Positions 6,478-13,455 of a DNA stretch of 14,765 bases are shown piece by piece. The DNA lies in the NCBI GenBank assembly GCA_910579015.1, contig CAJTRO010000067.1, positions 1 through 14,765 of the forward strand, in the 5' to 3' direction. Both the position numbers and the translations under genes were made by a program. Position 1 is the stretch's first letter; every line of letters starts with the position of its first letter. The notes under the pieces were generated by a model that saw only the letters and a list, made by a program, of their open reading frames with translations, was not told the origin of the DNA and made no database searches. This DNA is from an uncultured Dorea sp. GTDB taxonomy: Bacteria > Bacillota_A > Clostridia > Lachnospirales > Lachnospiraceae.

Positions 6478-6506
6478 AGTATAGCTATTTTCGCCGGCAA
6501 AATCAA
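6478..6506 (-). promoter_or_regulatory. Promoter of the thrE-ktrB-ktrA operon
   Basis: On the - strand TTGATT (6501-6506) and TATACT (6478-6483) are separated by exactly 17 bp, in the 92-bp gap after the ABC permease gene. The spacer carries a GC-rich palindrome, TTTTGCCGGCGAAAA with one mismatch (about 6487-6502), which could bind a regulator. Confidence 0.65.
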
Positions 6507-6527
6507 TATGAATCCATTTACCTTATG

Positions 6528-7187
6528 TCAGAATTCCCTCTTTTCTATAAATCGCAGCGAAAACAGATAAGAAATCACCAGTACGACTGCGCATATCACG
6601 GCAATCCCGGTCAAAACTACCGCCGGTTCCATCTTTGCGGCCGCATCTACCGCCGCCATCCAGTTGATCCCAAGCACATCACAGATCTTCACTCCTGCAT
6701 ATAAGGCCAATGCGCCTCCTCCAAATACCATCATCATTGCCACCCTGCTCTTATCCACCCCGAACTTCAGCTGCAAAGGTATGAAGATCGACAGCATCAC
6801 TGTTACCATCAGAAAACTGGAGATCACCGACAACACACATTCTTCCATGGTAAAATCAACTCCTCTGATCCTGGATACAACAAGCGAACCGGCAGATACC
6901 AGGATAAGTCCCGGCAGGGTTGTGACAATACTGAATAAATATTTCTCTCCCACATATTCTCTCCGGCTGACCGGCAGGGTAAAAAGATATCCAAGACCAT
7001 TTTCAAAATCATCATAGCTGATCGTCGTCAGCGTAAGCATCCCGATCATAATTGTAATATACGGGATCACAAATGAAAAACTCTCGTATACCACCATGAA
7101 CATCGCCGTCATAAGCAGAACGGCGGCAAAGAACGGCTTCTGCCCCTTCATTAATCCAAAATCCTTAATAAATAATCCCTTCATCAT
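6528..7187 (-). CDS. ABC-2 type transporter permease
   Basis: 219 aa hydrophobic protein with about six membrane segments: near residues 19-33, 36-54, 87-105, 117-135, 147-165 and 189-207. It starts MKGLFIKDFGLMKGQK, the typical N-terminus of ABC-2 permeases of the ABC2_membrane_5-like group, and has the conserved cytoplasmic loop YDDFENGLGYLFTLPVSRREYVGEKY (58-83), which contacts the ATPase. Its start overlaps the ATPase stop codon by 4 nt (ATGA), so translation is coupled. With the ATPase it should form an exporter. Small gntR-ATPase-permease operons of this type (YtrA/YtrB-like) often respond to cell-envelope stress or antimicrobial peptides. The substrate cannot be told from sequence. Confidence 0.85.
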   Translation of the reverse strand: MMKGLFIKDFGLMKGQKPFFAAVLLMTAMFMVVYESFSFVIPYITIMIGMLTLTTISYDDFENGLGYLFTLPVSRREYVGEKYLFSIVTTLPGLILVSAGSLVVSRIRGVDFTMEECVLSVISSFLMVTVMLSIFIPLQLKFGVDKSRVAMMMVFGGGALALYAGVKICDVLGINWMAAVDAAAKMEPAVVLTGIAVICAVVLVISYLFSLRFIEKREF

Positions 7188-8029
7188 GCCTTACCTCTTA
7201 TCATCATCAGAATCAACTCGTCTATGGTTCCCTTCTCAACTGCGGCGTCCGGATAATTCTCCTGATAGAACTGCCTTTCATCCGTCAGACAGCTATAGCC
7301 GAATTCCTCCTTCTTATGGCGCAGGATATGCTTCTTGTCAAGCTTTTCATACTGTTCATCTGTCAGCTTCAGGATGCCGTAATTATCAAGCAGAACATCC
7401 GTCTCCTCATACAGTATGATCTTCCCGTCATTGATCATGTAAATATCGTCGCAGAGCCCTTCCAGATCGCTGGAGATATGTGAGCTTACCAGTATCGCCC
7501 GGTCTTCCTGCTCCATATATGCCCGCAGCATATCAAGAAGCTCGTCTCTTGCGATCACATCCAGTCCCGCCGTGGGCTCATCCAGGATCAGAAGCCTCGC
7601 CTTGTGGGTAAGCGCCGCCAGTACCTGAAGCTTGCGCTTCATTCCGGTGGAGAAATCCTTGATCTTCTTATTCAGAGGAAGCTGGAACTCCCGGCACCGC
7701 CGTAAAAATTCTTCCTCCTGAAAATCTGTATACAGGTTCCTGAGCATCGGAACCAGATCACGGATCGTCAGGTATCCGCTGAATCCCGCGTCTGACATCA
7801 CGACGCCGATCTCCTCCTTATCCCTGACCCCGATCTTATTAAGCGGTTTGCCAAAGATCTCTATACTTCCTCCGTCTACACCGATCAACCCGAGGACCGC
7901 CTTAAAAGTGGTGCTCTTTCCCGCACCGTTCTTTCCAATCAGCCCGGTCACACGCCCCTTTTGTACCTCAAGGGTACAGTCTAATTGAAATCCCTTATAT
8001 TCCTTCTTCACCCTGTTCAATCTCAGCAT
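7184..8029 (-). CDS. ABC transporter ATP-binding protein
   Basis: 281 aa with a full nucleotide-binding domain: Walker A GKNGAGKST (32-40), signature FSTGMKRKL (126-134, a degenerate LSGGQ usual in YtrB/BcrA-like ATPases), Walker B LLILDEP (146-152) with D-loop AGLD, and H-loop His184 (LVSSH). The canonical Q-loop glutamine is not obvious (VVMSDAGF at about 77-84), again common in this group. A C-terminal regulatory extension follows from about residue 215. An open frame extends further upstream, but the ATG at 8029 begins exactly at the family N-terminus (MLRLNRVKKEYKGF) and has GGAGG upstream at a slightly long distance of 11 nt. The longer form would overlap gntR. It sits 56 nt after gntR and is translationally coupled to the permease. 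Confidence 0.88.
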   Translation of the reverse strand: MLRLNRVKKEYKGFQLDCTLEVQKGRVTGLIGKNGAGKSTTFKAVLGLIGVDGGSIEIFGKPLNKIGVRDKEEIGVVMSDAGFSGYLTIRDLVPMLRNLYTDFQEEEFLRRCREFQLPLNKKIKDFSTGMKRKLQVLAALTHKARLLILDEPTAGLDVIARDELLDMLRAYMEQEDRAILVSSHISSDLEGLCDDIYMINDGKIILYEETDVLLDNYGILKLTDEQYEKLDKKHILRHKKEEFGYSCLTDERQFYQENYPDAAVEKGTIDELILMMIRGKA

Positions 8030-8085
8030 CTCTTGTCTATCCTCCAATATAACATCTCTTTGTCCGGCAGCCTTTTTGGATACCT

Positions 8086-8457
8086 CTAATCTTCCAGAAC
8101 AATCTCGAACAGTGTCCAAAGCTCCGAATCCGTCATGCCGCAGCTTCTGCCCTTCCGGATGGCCCTTTCCAGATCGGCTTCCACTTCCTTCTTCTTCTCC
8201 TCAAGCATCATCTCCTGGTTGGCGAAGGCCACAAAACTGCCTTTACCGTGAACTGTGTTCACAAAACCTTCCTCCTCCAGCACGTCGTATGCTTTCTTCA
8301 CGGTCAGTGCACTGACCTTCAGCTCCTTCGCCAGTACCCTTACCGACGGAAGCATCGTATCCTCCTTAAGCTCTCCATGCATTACCTTAGTCTTAATCTG
8401 CTCCACAATCTGTTCGTAGATCGGCTGCATGGAAGAATGAGTAATGATCAATTTCAT
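8086..8457 (-). CDS. GntR-family transcriptional regulator, YtrA type
   Basis: 123 aa, the size of YtrA-subfamily GntR proteins, which have the winged helix but only a short helical dimerization tail. The DNA-binding domain runs over residues 1-75: PIYEQIVEQIKTKVMHGEL (11-29), DTMLPSVRVLAKELKVSALTVKKAY (32-56), then the wing EEEGFVNTVHGKGSFVA (60-76). The remaining 45 residues are a charged helix without an effector-binding domain. The start ATG 8457 has a near-perfect AAGGAGGGA. It is the first gene of the operon with the ABC ATPase and permease, and a large palindrome overlies the promoter. It is therefore very likely an autorepressor of the exporter operon, the standard arrangement for this subfamily. 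The inducing signal is unknown. Confidence 0.92.
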   Translation of the reverse strand: MKLIITHSSMQPIYEQIVEQIKTKVMHGELKEDTMLPSVRVLAKELKVSALTVKKAYDVLEEEGFVNTVHGKGSFVAFANQEMMLEEKKKEVEADLERAIRKGRSCGMTDSELWTLFEIVLED

Positions 8458-8472
8458 TTCATCCCTCCTTGT

Positions 8473-8527
8473 AATAAACAGTATAAAACAGTTTACAACT
8501 GTTGTCAACTGTTTTATACTGTTTATT
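8473..8527. promoter_or_regulatory. 55-bp near-perfect palindrome, operator of gntR-ABC operon
   Basis: Arms of 21 bp, 8473-8493 and 8507-8527, are exact inverted repeats. The 13-bp centre is also palindromic apart from one mismatched pair (8494/8506) around the centre base 8500. Within it the motif ACAGT/ACTGT recurs, for example AAACAG...CTGTTT and AACTGTTTTATACTGTTT. It covers both promoter elements of the gntR operon, so bound repressor would block RNA polymerase. YtrA-type regulators bind palindromic operators of this sort in front of their own gene. Confidence 0.85.
8480..8508 (-). promoter_or_regulatory. Promoter of the gntR-ABC exporter operon
   Basis: On the - strand a perfect -35 TTGACA (8503-8508) and a -10 TATACT (8480-8485) are separated by 17 bp. 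Transcription would begin around 8473, giving a short leader of about 15 nt that includes AAGGAGGGA. The whole promoter lies inside the palindromic operator. Confidence 0.85.
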
Positions 8528-8560
8528 TCAGAAAATTTACTGTAATTTCTGCACATAACG

Positions 8561-8592
8561 ACAAAAGGACTTCCGTAAAACTACGAAAATCC
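8561..8592 (-). terminator. Rho-independent terminator of the DUF1015 gene
   Basis: An 11-bp stem, arms 8567-8577 and 8582-8592 with a 4-base loop, contains two G-T wobble pairs when read as RNA on the - strand. It is followed on the - strand by TTTTGT. It lies 36 nt after the DUF1015 stop codon and upstream of the gntR promoter, so it insulates the two units. Confidence 0.7.
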
Positions 8593-8628
8593 TCTTCCCT
8601 CTCTTTATCACCGGCAGATCATTTTGTA

Positions 8629-9906
8629 TCACTCAATAAAATCATCCGATAAAGTATGTATAAACAATCCGCTTCGAAGCTTTGGCTCAAACCAGGTGGA
8701 CTTAGGCGGCATCAGTCTTTTGGAATCCGCAACGGCAAGCAGTTCATCCATTGACGTCGGATACATGGCAAATGCAACCCTTGCAGGAGCCTTTGTCTCA
8801 TCTTTGCCACAGTCTGCATCCACCATCCGTACCAGCTCCTCAAGTCCCCGGATCCCGCCGACAAACTGTATCCTCGGATCCGCCTTCGGATTCCTGATAC
8901 CAAGAAGCGGATCCAGGATATGATCCTGCAAGATCGAGACATCCAGATCATCCACCGGATCGTCCGTATACAACTGTTCACGGGCCGTCAGACGATACCA
9001 GCTCCCATTGCCATACATGGCGATCTCGCCCTTCTCTTTTGGATGAAAGGCAGCGTCCTGCTCCATGACATAAAAACTTTTTCCTATCTCTTTAAGCAGC
9101 TCCTCAAAAGTATGACCGTTCCAGCCTGTCACCACACGGTTATAGTCCAATATCCGCAGTTCCTCTGCCGGAAACAGTACGGACAGAAAATAATTGAATT
9201 CTTCCGTCCCGTCGTAATCCGGGTGCTCCGCCCGGCGCTTCTGCCCCACCTTCACGGCCGACGCGGCCCGGTGATGTCCATCTGCGATATACACACATGC
9301 AAGCTCCTTAAAAGCCTCCGAAATCTCCCCGATCCTTCCGGCATCCGCCACTCTCCACACCTGATGCCTGATACCGTCCTCCGAAGTAAAATCATAGAGC
9401 GCTTCCTCCTCCTTCACAGCCTGCACGATCTGCGCAAGCCCCGGCTGTCCTCGATACGCAAGGAAAATAGGGCCTGTCTGCGCATCCAGCGTATCCACAT
9501 GACAGATCCTGTCTCGTTCCTTATCCTCCTTCGTATTCTCATGGCGGCGTATGCTCCCGTTCAGATAATCATCAACCGAAGCACAGCCGACAATCCCTGT
9601 CTGCGTCCGTCCTTCATATGTCAGAGCATACAGATAATAGCAGGGTTCCTTCTCTGTCACGAAAGAACCATCCTTCATCATCTTTGCCAGAGTGTCCCTG
9701 GCGCGCTCATATACTTCTGCACTATACATGTCTGTCTCATCCGGAAACTGTGTCTCCGCACGGTCAATCTTCAAGAATGAGAGCGGATTACGCTCCACGA
9801 CTTCCTTCGCTTCCCTGCGGTTATAGACGTCATAGGGGAGCGCCGCAATGTCCGGCGCCATATCCTTTGCCGGGCGTACACTCCTGAATGGTCGAATCAC
9901 TGGCAT
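8629..9906 (-). CDS. DUF1015 family protein
   Basis: 425 aa, full length for DUF1015 (about 400-430 aa). It begins with the family N-terminus RPFRSVRP...IAALPYDVYNRREA (5-33) and contains GSIRRHENT (117-125) and VYIADGHHRAASA (205-217). The E in RHENT and the DGHHR motif resemble the active-site pattern of ParB/Srx-fold enzymes such as the free-serine kinase SerK. A phosphotransfer or nucleotide-related role is therefore possible, but no activity is proven by the sequence. In many anaerobes DUF1015 genes stand beside serA/serC; here it stands alone, divergent from folC, with its own terminator. The start ATG 9906 is supported by CAGGAGGG. A -10-like TATAAT lies at 9983-9988 on the - strand, with no good -35. 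Confidence 0.85.
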   Translation of the reverse strand: MPVIRPFRSVRPAKDMAPDIAALPYDVYNRREAKEVVERNPLSFLKIDRAETQFPDETDMYSAEVYERARDTLAKMMKDGSFVTEKEPCYYLYALTYEGRTQTGIVGCASVDDYLNGSIRRHENTKEDKERDRICHVDTLDAQTGPIFLAYRGQPGLAQIVQAVKEEEALYDFTSEDGIRHQVWRVADAGRIGEISEAFKELACVYIADGHHRAASAVKVGQKRRAEHPDYDGTEEFNYFLSVLFPAEELRILDYNRVVTGWNGHTFEELLKEIGKSFYVMEQDAAFHPKEKGEIAMYGNGSWYRLTAREQLYTDDPVDDLDVSILQDHILDPLLGIRNPKADPRIQFVGGIRGLEELVRMVDADCGKDETKAPARVAFAMYPTSMDELLAVADSKRLMPPKSTWFEPKLRSGLFIHTLSDDFIE

Positions 9907-9982
9907 ATCTCATACCCTCCTGTCCTTATAATAAGCTGTTTTCCTCTTCTTCCTCTGGCTCTGCCAGTTTGGCGGCTGAATT

Positions 9983-9988
9983 ATTATA
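9983..9988 (-). promoter_or_regulatory. Possible -10 element for the DUF1015 gene
   Basis: A perfect TATAAT, preceded by TTGTGA as part of an extended sequence, lies on the - strand 77 bp before the DUF1015 start codon. No convincing -35 is seen 16-18 bp upstream. It shares the 173-bp divergent gap with the folC promoter. Confidence 0.35.
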
Positions 9989-10009
9989 TCACAAATGACG
10001 AAATAAATC

Positions 10010-10038
10010 TTGCCCTAATCTTCTTTTAGTGATATGAT
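10010..10038 (+). promoter_or_regulatory. Promoter of the folate operon
   Basis: TTGCCC (10010-10015) and TATGAT (10033-10038) with a 17-bp spacer. The predicted leader to the folC GTG is about 35 nt, too short to hold a tetrahydrofolate riboswitch, and no such structure is seen. Confidence 0.6.
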
Positions 10039-10079
10039 TAACACCGACGAAAATATAATATTGAAAGGAAACGAAGAAC

Positions 10080-11366
10080 GTGACCTATAAAGAAGCAAGG
10101 GTATATTTAGACAATATGTCAAAATACGGAAGTGTACTTGGTTTGGGTACGATTCAAAAGCTGTTGTGCGAACTAGGCAATCCCCAGGACGACCTTAAGT
10201 TCATACATATCGCCGGAACGAACGGAAAAGGCTCTGTACTTGCATACACTTCTACAATCTTAAGTAAGGCAGGCTGCAAGGTCGGACGATATGTCTCGCC
10301 GACAGTGATTTCCTATCTGGAGCGGATTCAGATAGACGGAATGTGGATATCTGAGGACGCATTTGCCAGACTGACTGCACGAGTCCGTGAAGCTATTGCC
10401 CGTATGGAATCAGCCGGAGAGAAAAGCCCGACTGTATTCGAGATAGAGACAGCAATAGCTTTTTTATATTTTAAAGAACAAGACTGCGATCTGGTCGTGT
10501 TGGAATGCGGCCTTGGAGGAGAGACCGACGCCACGAACATCGTAGAGAATACGCTCGTGGCTGTCTTCACCCCTATCAGCAGAGACCATACCGGGATCCT
10601 GGGCGATACGCCCGGAGAAATTGCCGCCGTCAAAGCCGGGATCATCAAGCCGGGCTGTATCGTCGTAACCTCCGCCCAGGAGCCGGAGGTAATGCAGATC
10701 CTAAGAGACCGTGCCGGACAGCTTGACTGTCCCCTCCACGTTACCCGGCAGGAACAGCTTGAGATTCTGGACGACCGATACCTGGGACAGATCATTTCCT
10801 ATAAGGGGACGGGCTCCGTCTACTTACCGCTTGCCGGAGCGCATCAGTCCGAGAATGCCATGACCGCTCTTGAGACAATCTTTGCTCTTGAGAGTCTCGG
10901 CTATCCGATCTCTAAGGATGCCGTCCGCCAGGGCTTCCAGTCCACCATATGGCCGGGACGTTTCTCTTGTCTTAGAAGGGATCCGCTGTTTTTCATAGAC
11001 GGCGCGCACAATGAAGCCGCCGCCAAGAAGCTCAGAGAGAATCTGGAAAACTACTTTCCCGGGAAACGCATCCATTACATCATGGGCGTATTCAAGGACA
11101 AAGATTATGAAAAGATCGCCGGCATCATGGCCCCGCTGGCATGTTCCGTGCATACCGTAGACCTGCCTTTAAAGGACCGGACGCTCCCTGCCACAGAACT
11201 AGCCTCTGTCATGAAGGAATACTGTAACCCCAATACTTCCATCCATGCGGAGCCGGATATCGAATCGGCGGTGAGGAATACCTTGAAGGAAGCCGATAAG
11301 GATGATGTCATCCTCGCCTTCGGCTCCCTCTCCTATCTGGGACAGATCATGGACCACATATTTTAG
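10080..11366 (+). CDS. folC: Folylpolyglutamate synthase / dihydrofolate synthase
   Basis: 428 aa Mur-ligase-type protein, normal FolC length. Seen in order: the FolC-type N-terminus YKEARVYLDNM (3-13), the ATP loop GTNGKGS (46-52), the SPTVISYLERIQIDG segment, the metal-site region ECGLGGETDATNIV, the HTGILG motif, and the C-terminal-domain motif FIDGAHN. It adds glutamate to dihydropteroate (making dihydrofolate) and to reduced folates, using ATP in the cytoplasm. Whether it is bifunctional cannot be decided, but it is the only ligase here and stands in a biosynthetic operon with folP, so the dihydrofolate synthase role is likely. The start is GTG at 10080, with AAAGGAA about 10 nt upstream. 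It is the first gene of the operon; folE follows after 44 nt. Confidence 0.92.
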   Translation: MTYKEARVYLDNMSKYGSVLGLGTIQKLLCELGNPQDDLKFIHIAGTNGKGSVLAYTSTILSKAGCKVGRYVSPTVISYLERIQIDGMWISEDAFARLTARVREAIARMESAGEKSPTVFEIETAIAFLYFKEQDCDLVVLECGLGGETDATNIVENTLVAVFTPISRDHTGILGDTPGEIAAVKAGIIKPGCIVVTSAQEPEVMQILRDRAGQLDCPLHVTRQEQLEILDDRYLGQIISYKGTGSVYLPLAGAHQSENAMTALETIFALESLGYPISKDAVRQGFQSTIWPGRFSCLRRDPLFFIDGAHNEAAAKKLRENLENYFPGKRIHYIMGVFKDKDYEKIAGIMAPLACSVHTVDLPLKDRTLPATELASVMKEYCNPNTSIHAEPDIESAVRNTLKEADKDDVILAFGSLSYLGQIMDHIF

Positions 11367-11410
11367 ATACCTGTTAATCCAGAGATATCATCACAAAAAG
11401 GACCAGCGCT

Positions 11411-11971
11411 ATGATAGATCAAGAGAAAATCAAACAAGCCGTCCGGCTTCTCCTTGAAGGGATCGGAGAAGATATTTCCCGTGAGGGGCTTCTTGATACG
11501 CCCGCCCGTATTGCGCGGATGTACGAGGAGCTCTACGGCGGAATGGAAGAAGATGCCAGTATGCATCTGAGCCGGACCTTCCATGTAGACAACAACGAGA
11601 TGGTGATCGAGAAGGATATTACTTTTTATTCCACCTGCGAGCATCATATGCTCCCCTTTTACGGCAAAGTCCATATCGCCTATATCCCGGACGGCAGAGT
11701 CGCAGGGCTCAGCAAGCTTGCCCGGACAGTCGAGGTATTCGCACGAAGGCTCCAGCTTCAGGAACAGCTGACCGGACAGATCGCCGATGCACTGATGGCT
11801 CATATGAAGCCCATGGGCGTAATTGTTATGGTGGAAGCCGAGCATATGTGCATGACCATGCGCGGCATCAAGAAACCGGGAAGCAGGACCGTAACAATCG
11901 CACGGCGCGGGACCTTCGAGACCGATCCCGGGCTGGAGGAGCGTTTTTTCCATATGTTAAAATGTATCTGA
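11411..11971 (+). CDS. folE: GTP cyclohydrolase I
   Basis: 186 aa, typical of type IA GTP cyclohydrolase. Zinc ligands are present: Cys76 and His79 in STCEHH (74-79), and Cys147 in EAEHMCMTMRG (142-152). Other signatures are LLDTPARIARMYEELY (27-42), GLSKLAR (99-105) and QEQLTGQIADAL (117-128). It converts GTP to 7,8-dihydroneopterin triphosphate and formate, the first step of folate synthesis. The start is supported by AAAGGACC upstream. After the stop codon there are two small hairpins, then the HD-domain gene. All active-site residues appear intact. Confidence 0.96.
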   Translation: MIDQEKIKQAVRLLLEGIGEDISREGLLDTPARIARMYEELYGGMEEDASMHLSRTFHVDNNEMVIEKDITFYSTCEHHMLPFYGKVHIAYIPDGRVAGLSKLARTVEVFARRLQLQEQLTGQIADALMAHMKPMGVIVMVEAEHMCMTMRGIKKPGSRTVTIARRGTFETDPGLEERFFHMLKCI

Positions 11972-11972
11972 T

Positions 11973-12011
11973 ATGCCGTTTTTCTACGGCATCCAAGGCA
12001 GAATCCCTGCC
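11973..12011 (+). other. Two intercistronic hairpins between folE and the HD gene
   Basis: ATGCCGT (11973-11979) pairs with ACGGCAT (11986-11992) over a 6-base loop. Directly after, GGCAG (11997-12001) pairs with CTGCC (12007-12011). No T-tract follows either one, so they are unlikely to end transcription fully. They could mark an RNA processing or stabilising site, or reduce expression of downstream genes. Confidence 0.45.
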
Positions 12012-12041
12012 AGGACCACTCTTAGAAAGGAGCCCGATACC

Positions 12042-12560
12042 ATGCAGACAACATCCGGAAATCAGACCTCTCTCCGGCTCTCCTTCATCCGGCGCCATCC
12101 TCTCTTTGCCTTACATTACCAGAGATTAGAGGAACTCGAACAATCCCGTATCTTCTGCCGTCACCAGATGGCTCATCTGCTGGATGTGGCGCGGATCGCC
12201 TATATCCTGAACCTTGAGGAGGGACTTTCGCTTGACCGGGAGGTAATCTATGCGGCCGCTCTCCTTCATGATATCGGCAAGAGCAAGCAATATGAAGAGG
12301 GGATCCCTCACGAGACGGCCGGCGGACAGCTGGCCCGGCAGATACTTTCAGACATGCCCGAAAGCATCGCATTTACAGCCGGTGAACAGGAACAGATCCT
12401 TACGGCCATCCAGGGACACAGAAGGCTTCGCGACGGCGCGCAGACGCTGGAAGCTCTCTTATATAGAAGCGATAAGATGTCCCGGGCCTGTTTTTCCTGC
12501 CCTGCCAAGCAAGAATGCAGCTGGAACAATGACAAGAAAAACATGGAGATTCTTTTCTGA
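12042..12560 (+). CDS. HD-domain phosphohydrolase in the folate operon
   Basis: 172 aa from the ATG at 12042, chosen because GAAAGGAG stands in front of it; the upstream ATG at 11973 lies inside a hairpin and has no ribosome site. The metal-binding HD pattern is complete: His45 in CRHQMAHLLDVARI, His76-Asp77 in ALLHDIGK, His90 in IPHETAG, His126 in QGHRR, and Asp144 in YRSDKMSR. Near the C-terminus a Cys motif, C-x2-C-x5-C (150, 153, 159), may bind a metal. HD proteins hydrolyse phosphate esters. It lies between folE and folP, where the enzyme that dephosphorylates dihydroneopterin triphosphate is otherwise missing. Archaeal MptB, also an HD protein, acts on a pterin cyclic phosphate, which makes this a reasonable candidate. 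The function is inferred, not shown. Confidence 0.88.
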   Translation: MQTTSGNQTSLRLSFIRRHPLFALHYQRLEELEQSRIFCRHQMAHLLDVARIAYILNLEEGLSLDREVIYAAALLHDIGKSKQYEEGIPHETAGGQLARQILSDMPESIAFTAGEQEQILTAIQGHRRLRDGAQTLEALLYRSDKMSRACFSCPAKQECSWNNDKKNMEILF

Positions 12561-12601
12561 CCTTACTATAATATTACACTGACAGCAAACGGAGGCATCA
12601 T

Positions 12602-13426
12602 ATGATCATAGGAAACAGAGAATTTGACACTGACAGACATACTTACATCATGGGCATCCTGAATGTGACGCCGGATTCTTTCTCTGACGGAGGCAGATAC
12701 CAGGCCATGGACGACGCACTGTCGCACGCAGAGAAAATGATAAAAGACGGCGCGGACATTCTGGATGTAGGCGGCGAATCCACGCGTCCCGGCCATACTC
12801 AGATCACCGAAGACGAAGAGATCTCACGGACCGCCCCTGTCATCGAGAAGCTGAAACAGGAATTCGACATACCGGTTTCCATTGATACCTATAAGAGTTC
12901 TGTAGCCGAAGCCGCCCTTTTGGCAGGCGCCGATCTTGTCAACGATATCTGGGGACTGAAATACGATTCCCGCATGGCTCCCCTCATCGCCCGCCACGGC
13001 GCGGCCTGCTGTCTGATGCATAACCGCAGTGAAGCCGTATATCAGGATTTTATTTCTGACTTTATGGAAGATATGCGGGATTGTATCCGCCTTGCCAGGG
13101 ATGCGTCCATCGCAGACGACAAGATCATTCTCGATCCGGGAGTCGGATTCGGTAAGACTTATGAGATGAATCTTGAGATCATCCGGGAAGTCGGCCGGAT
13201 ACAGGAGCTTGGATTCCCTGTTCTTCTGGGAACCTCACGCAAGTCTGTGATCGGGCTGACGCTTGATCTGCCTGCCGGACAGCGGGAAGAAGGAACACTG
13301 GCAACCACCGTCTATGGAATGTTGAATGGCTGTTCCTTTGTGCGGGTTCACGACGTGGCTGCCAACCAGAGGGCAATCCGGATGACGGAGGCTGTTTTGC
13401 AGAAGGGCTCCCATCTGCGCCCCTGA
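12602..13426 (+). CDS. folP: Dihydropteroate synthase
   Basis: 274 aa TIM-barrel enzyme of normal length. Conserved motifs are all present: ILNVTPDSFSDGG (19-31), DVGGESTRPG (55-64), SIDTYKSSVA (93-102), VNDIWG (113-118), ILDPGVGFGKT (176-186), LGTSRKS (209-215) and VRVHDV (247-252). It joins 6-hydroxymethyl-dihydropterin pyrophosphate and p-aminobenzoate to give dihydropteroate, and is the target of sulfonamides. The loop residues around TRPG and SRKS look wild-type. The start ATG 12602 has ACGGAGGC upstream. It lies 41 nt after the HD gene and 29 nt before folB-folK, in one operon. Confidence 0.96.
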   Translation: MIIGNREFDTDRHTYIMGILNVTPDSFSDGGRYQAMDDALSHAEKMIKDGADILDVGGESTRPGHTQITEDEEISRTAPVIEKLKQEFDIPVSIDTYKSSVAEAALLAGADLVNDIWGLKYDSRMAPLIARHGAACCLMHNRSEAVYQDFISDFMEDMRDCIRLARDASIADDKIILDPGVGFGKTYEMNLEIIREVGRIQELGFPVLLGTSRKSVIGLTLDLPAGQREEGTLATTVYGMLNGCSFVRVHDVAANQRAIRMTEAVLQKGSHLRP

Positions 13427-13455
13427 TAGATATTCTGATGATCATGGAGGAAGAT

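Noticed and set aside
8920..9780. 286-codon + strand frame opposite the DUF1015 gene
   Set aside because: It is the antisense shadow of a full-length conserved protein and has no ribosome site.
9907..10079. Tetrahydrofolate riboswitch upstream of folC
   Set aside because: The leader from the predicted promoter to the GTG is only about 35 nt, and no matching pairing or conserved core is seen.
11363..11953. 196-codon - strand frame opposite folE
   Set aside because: FolE is unmistakable on the other strand; the frame shows no known motif and lies wholly antisense.
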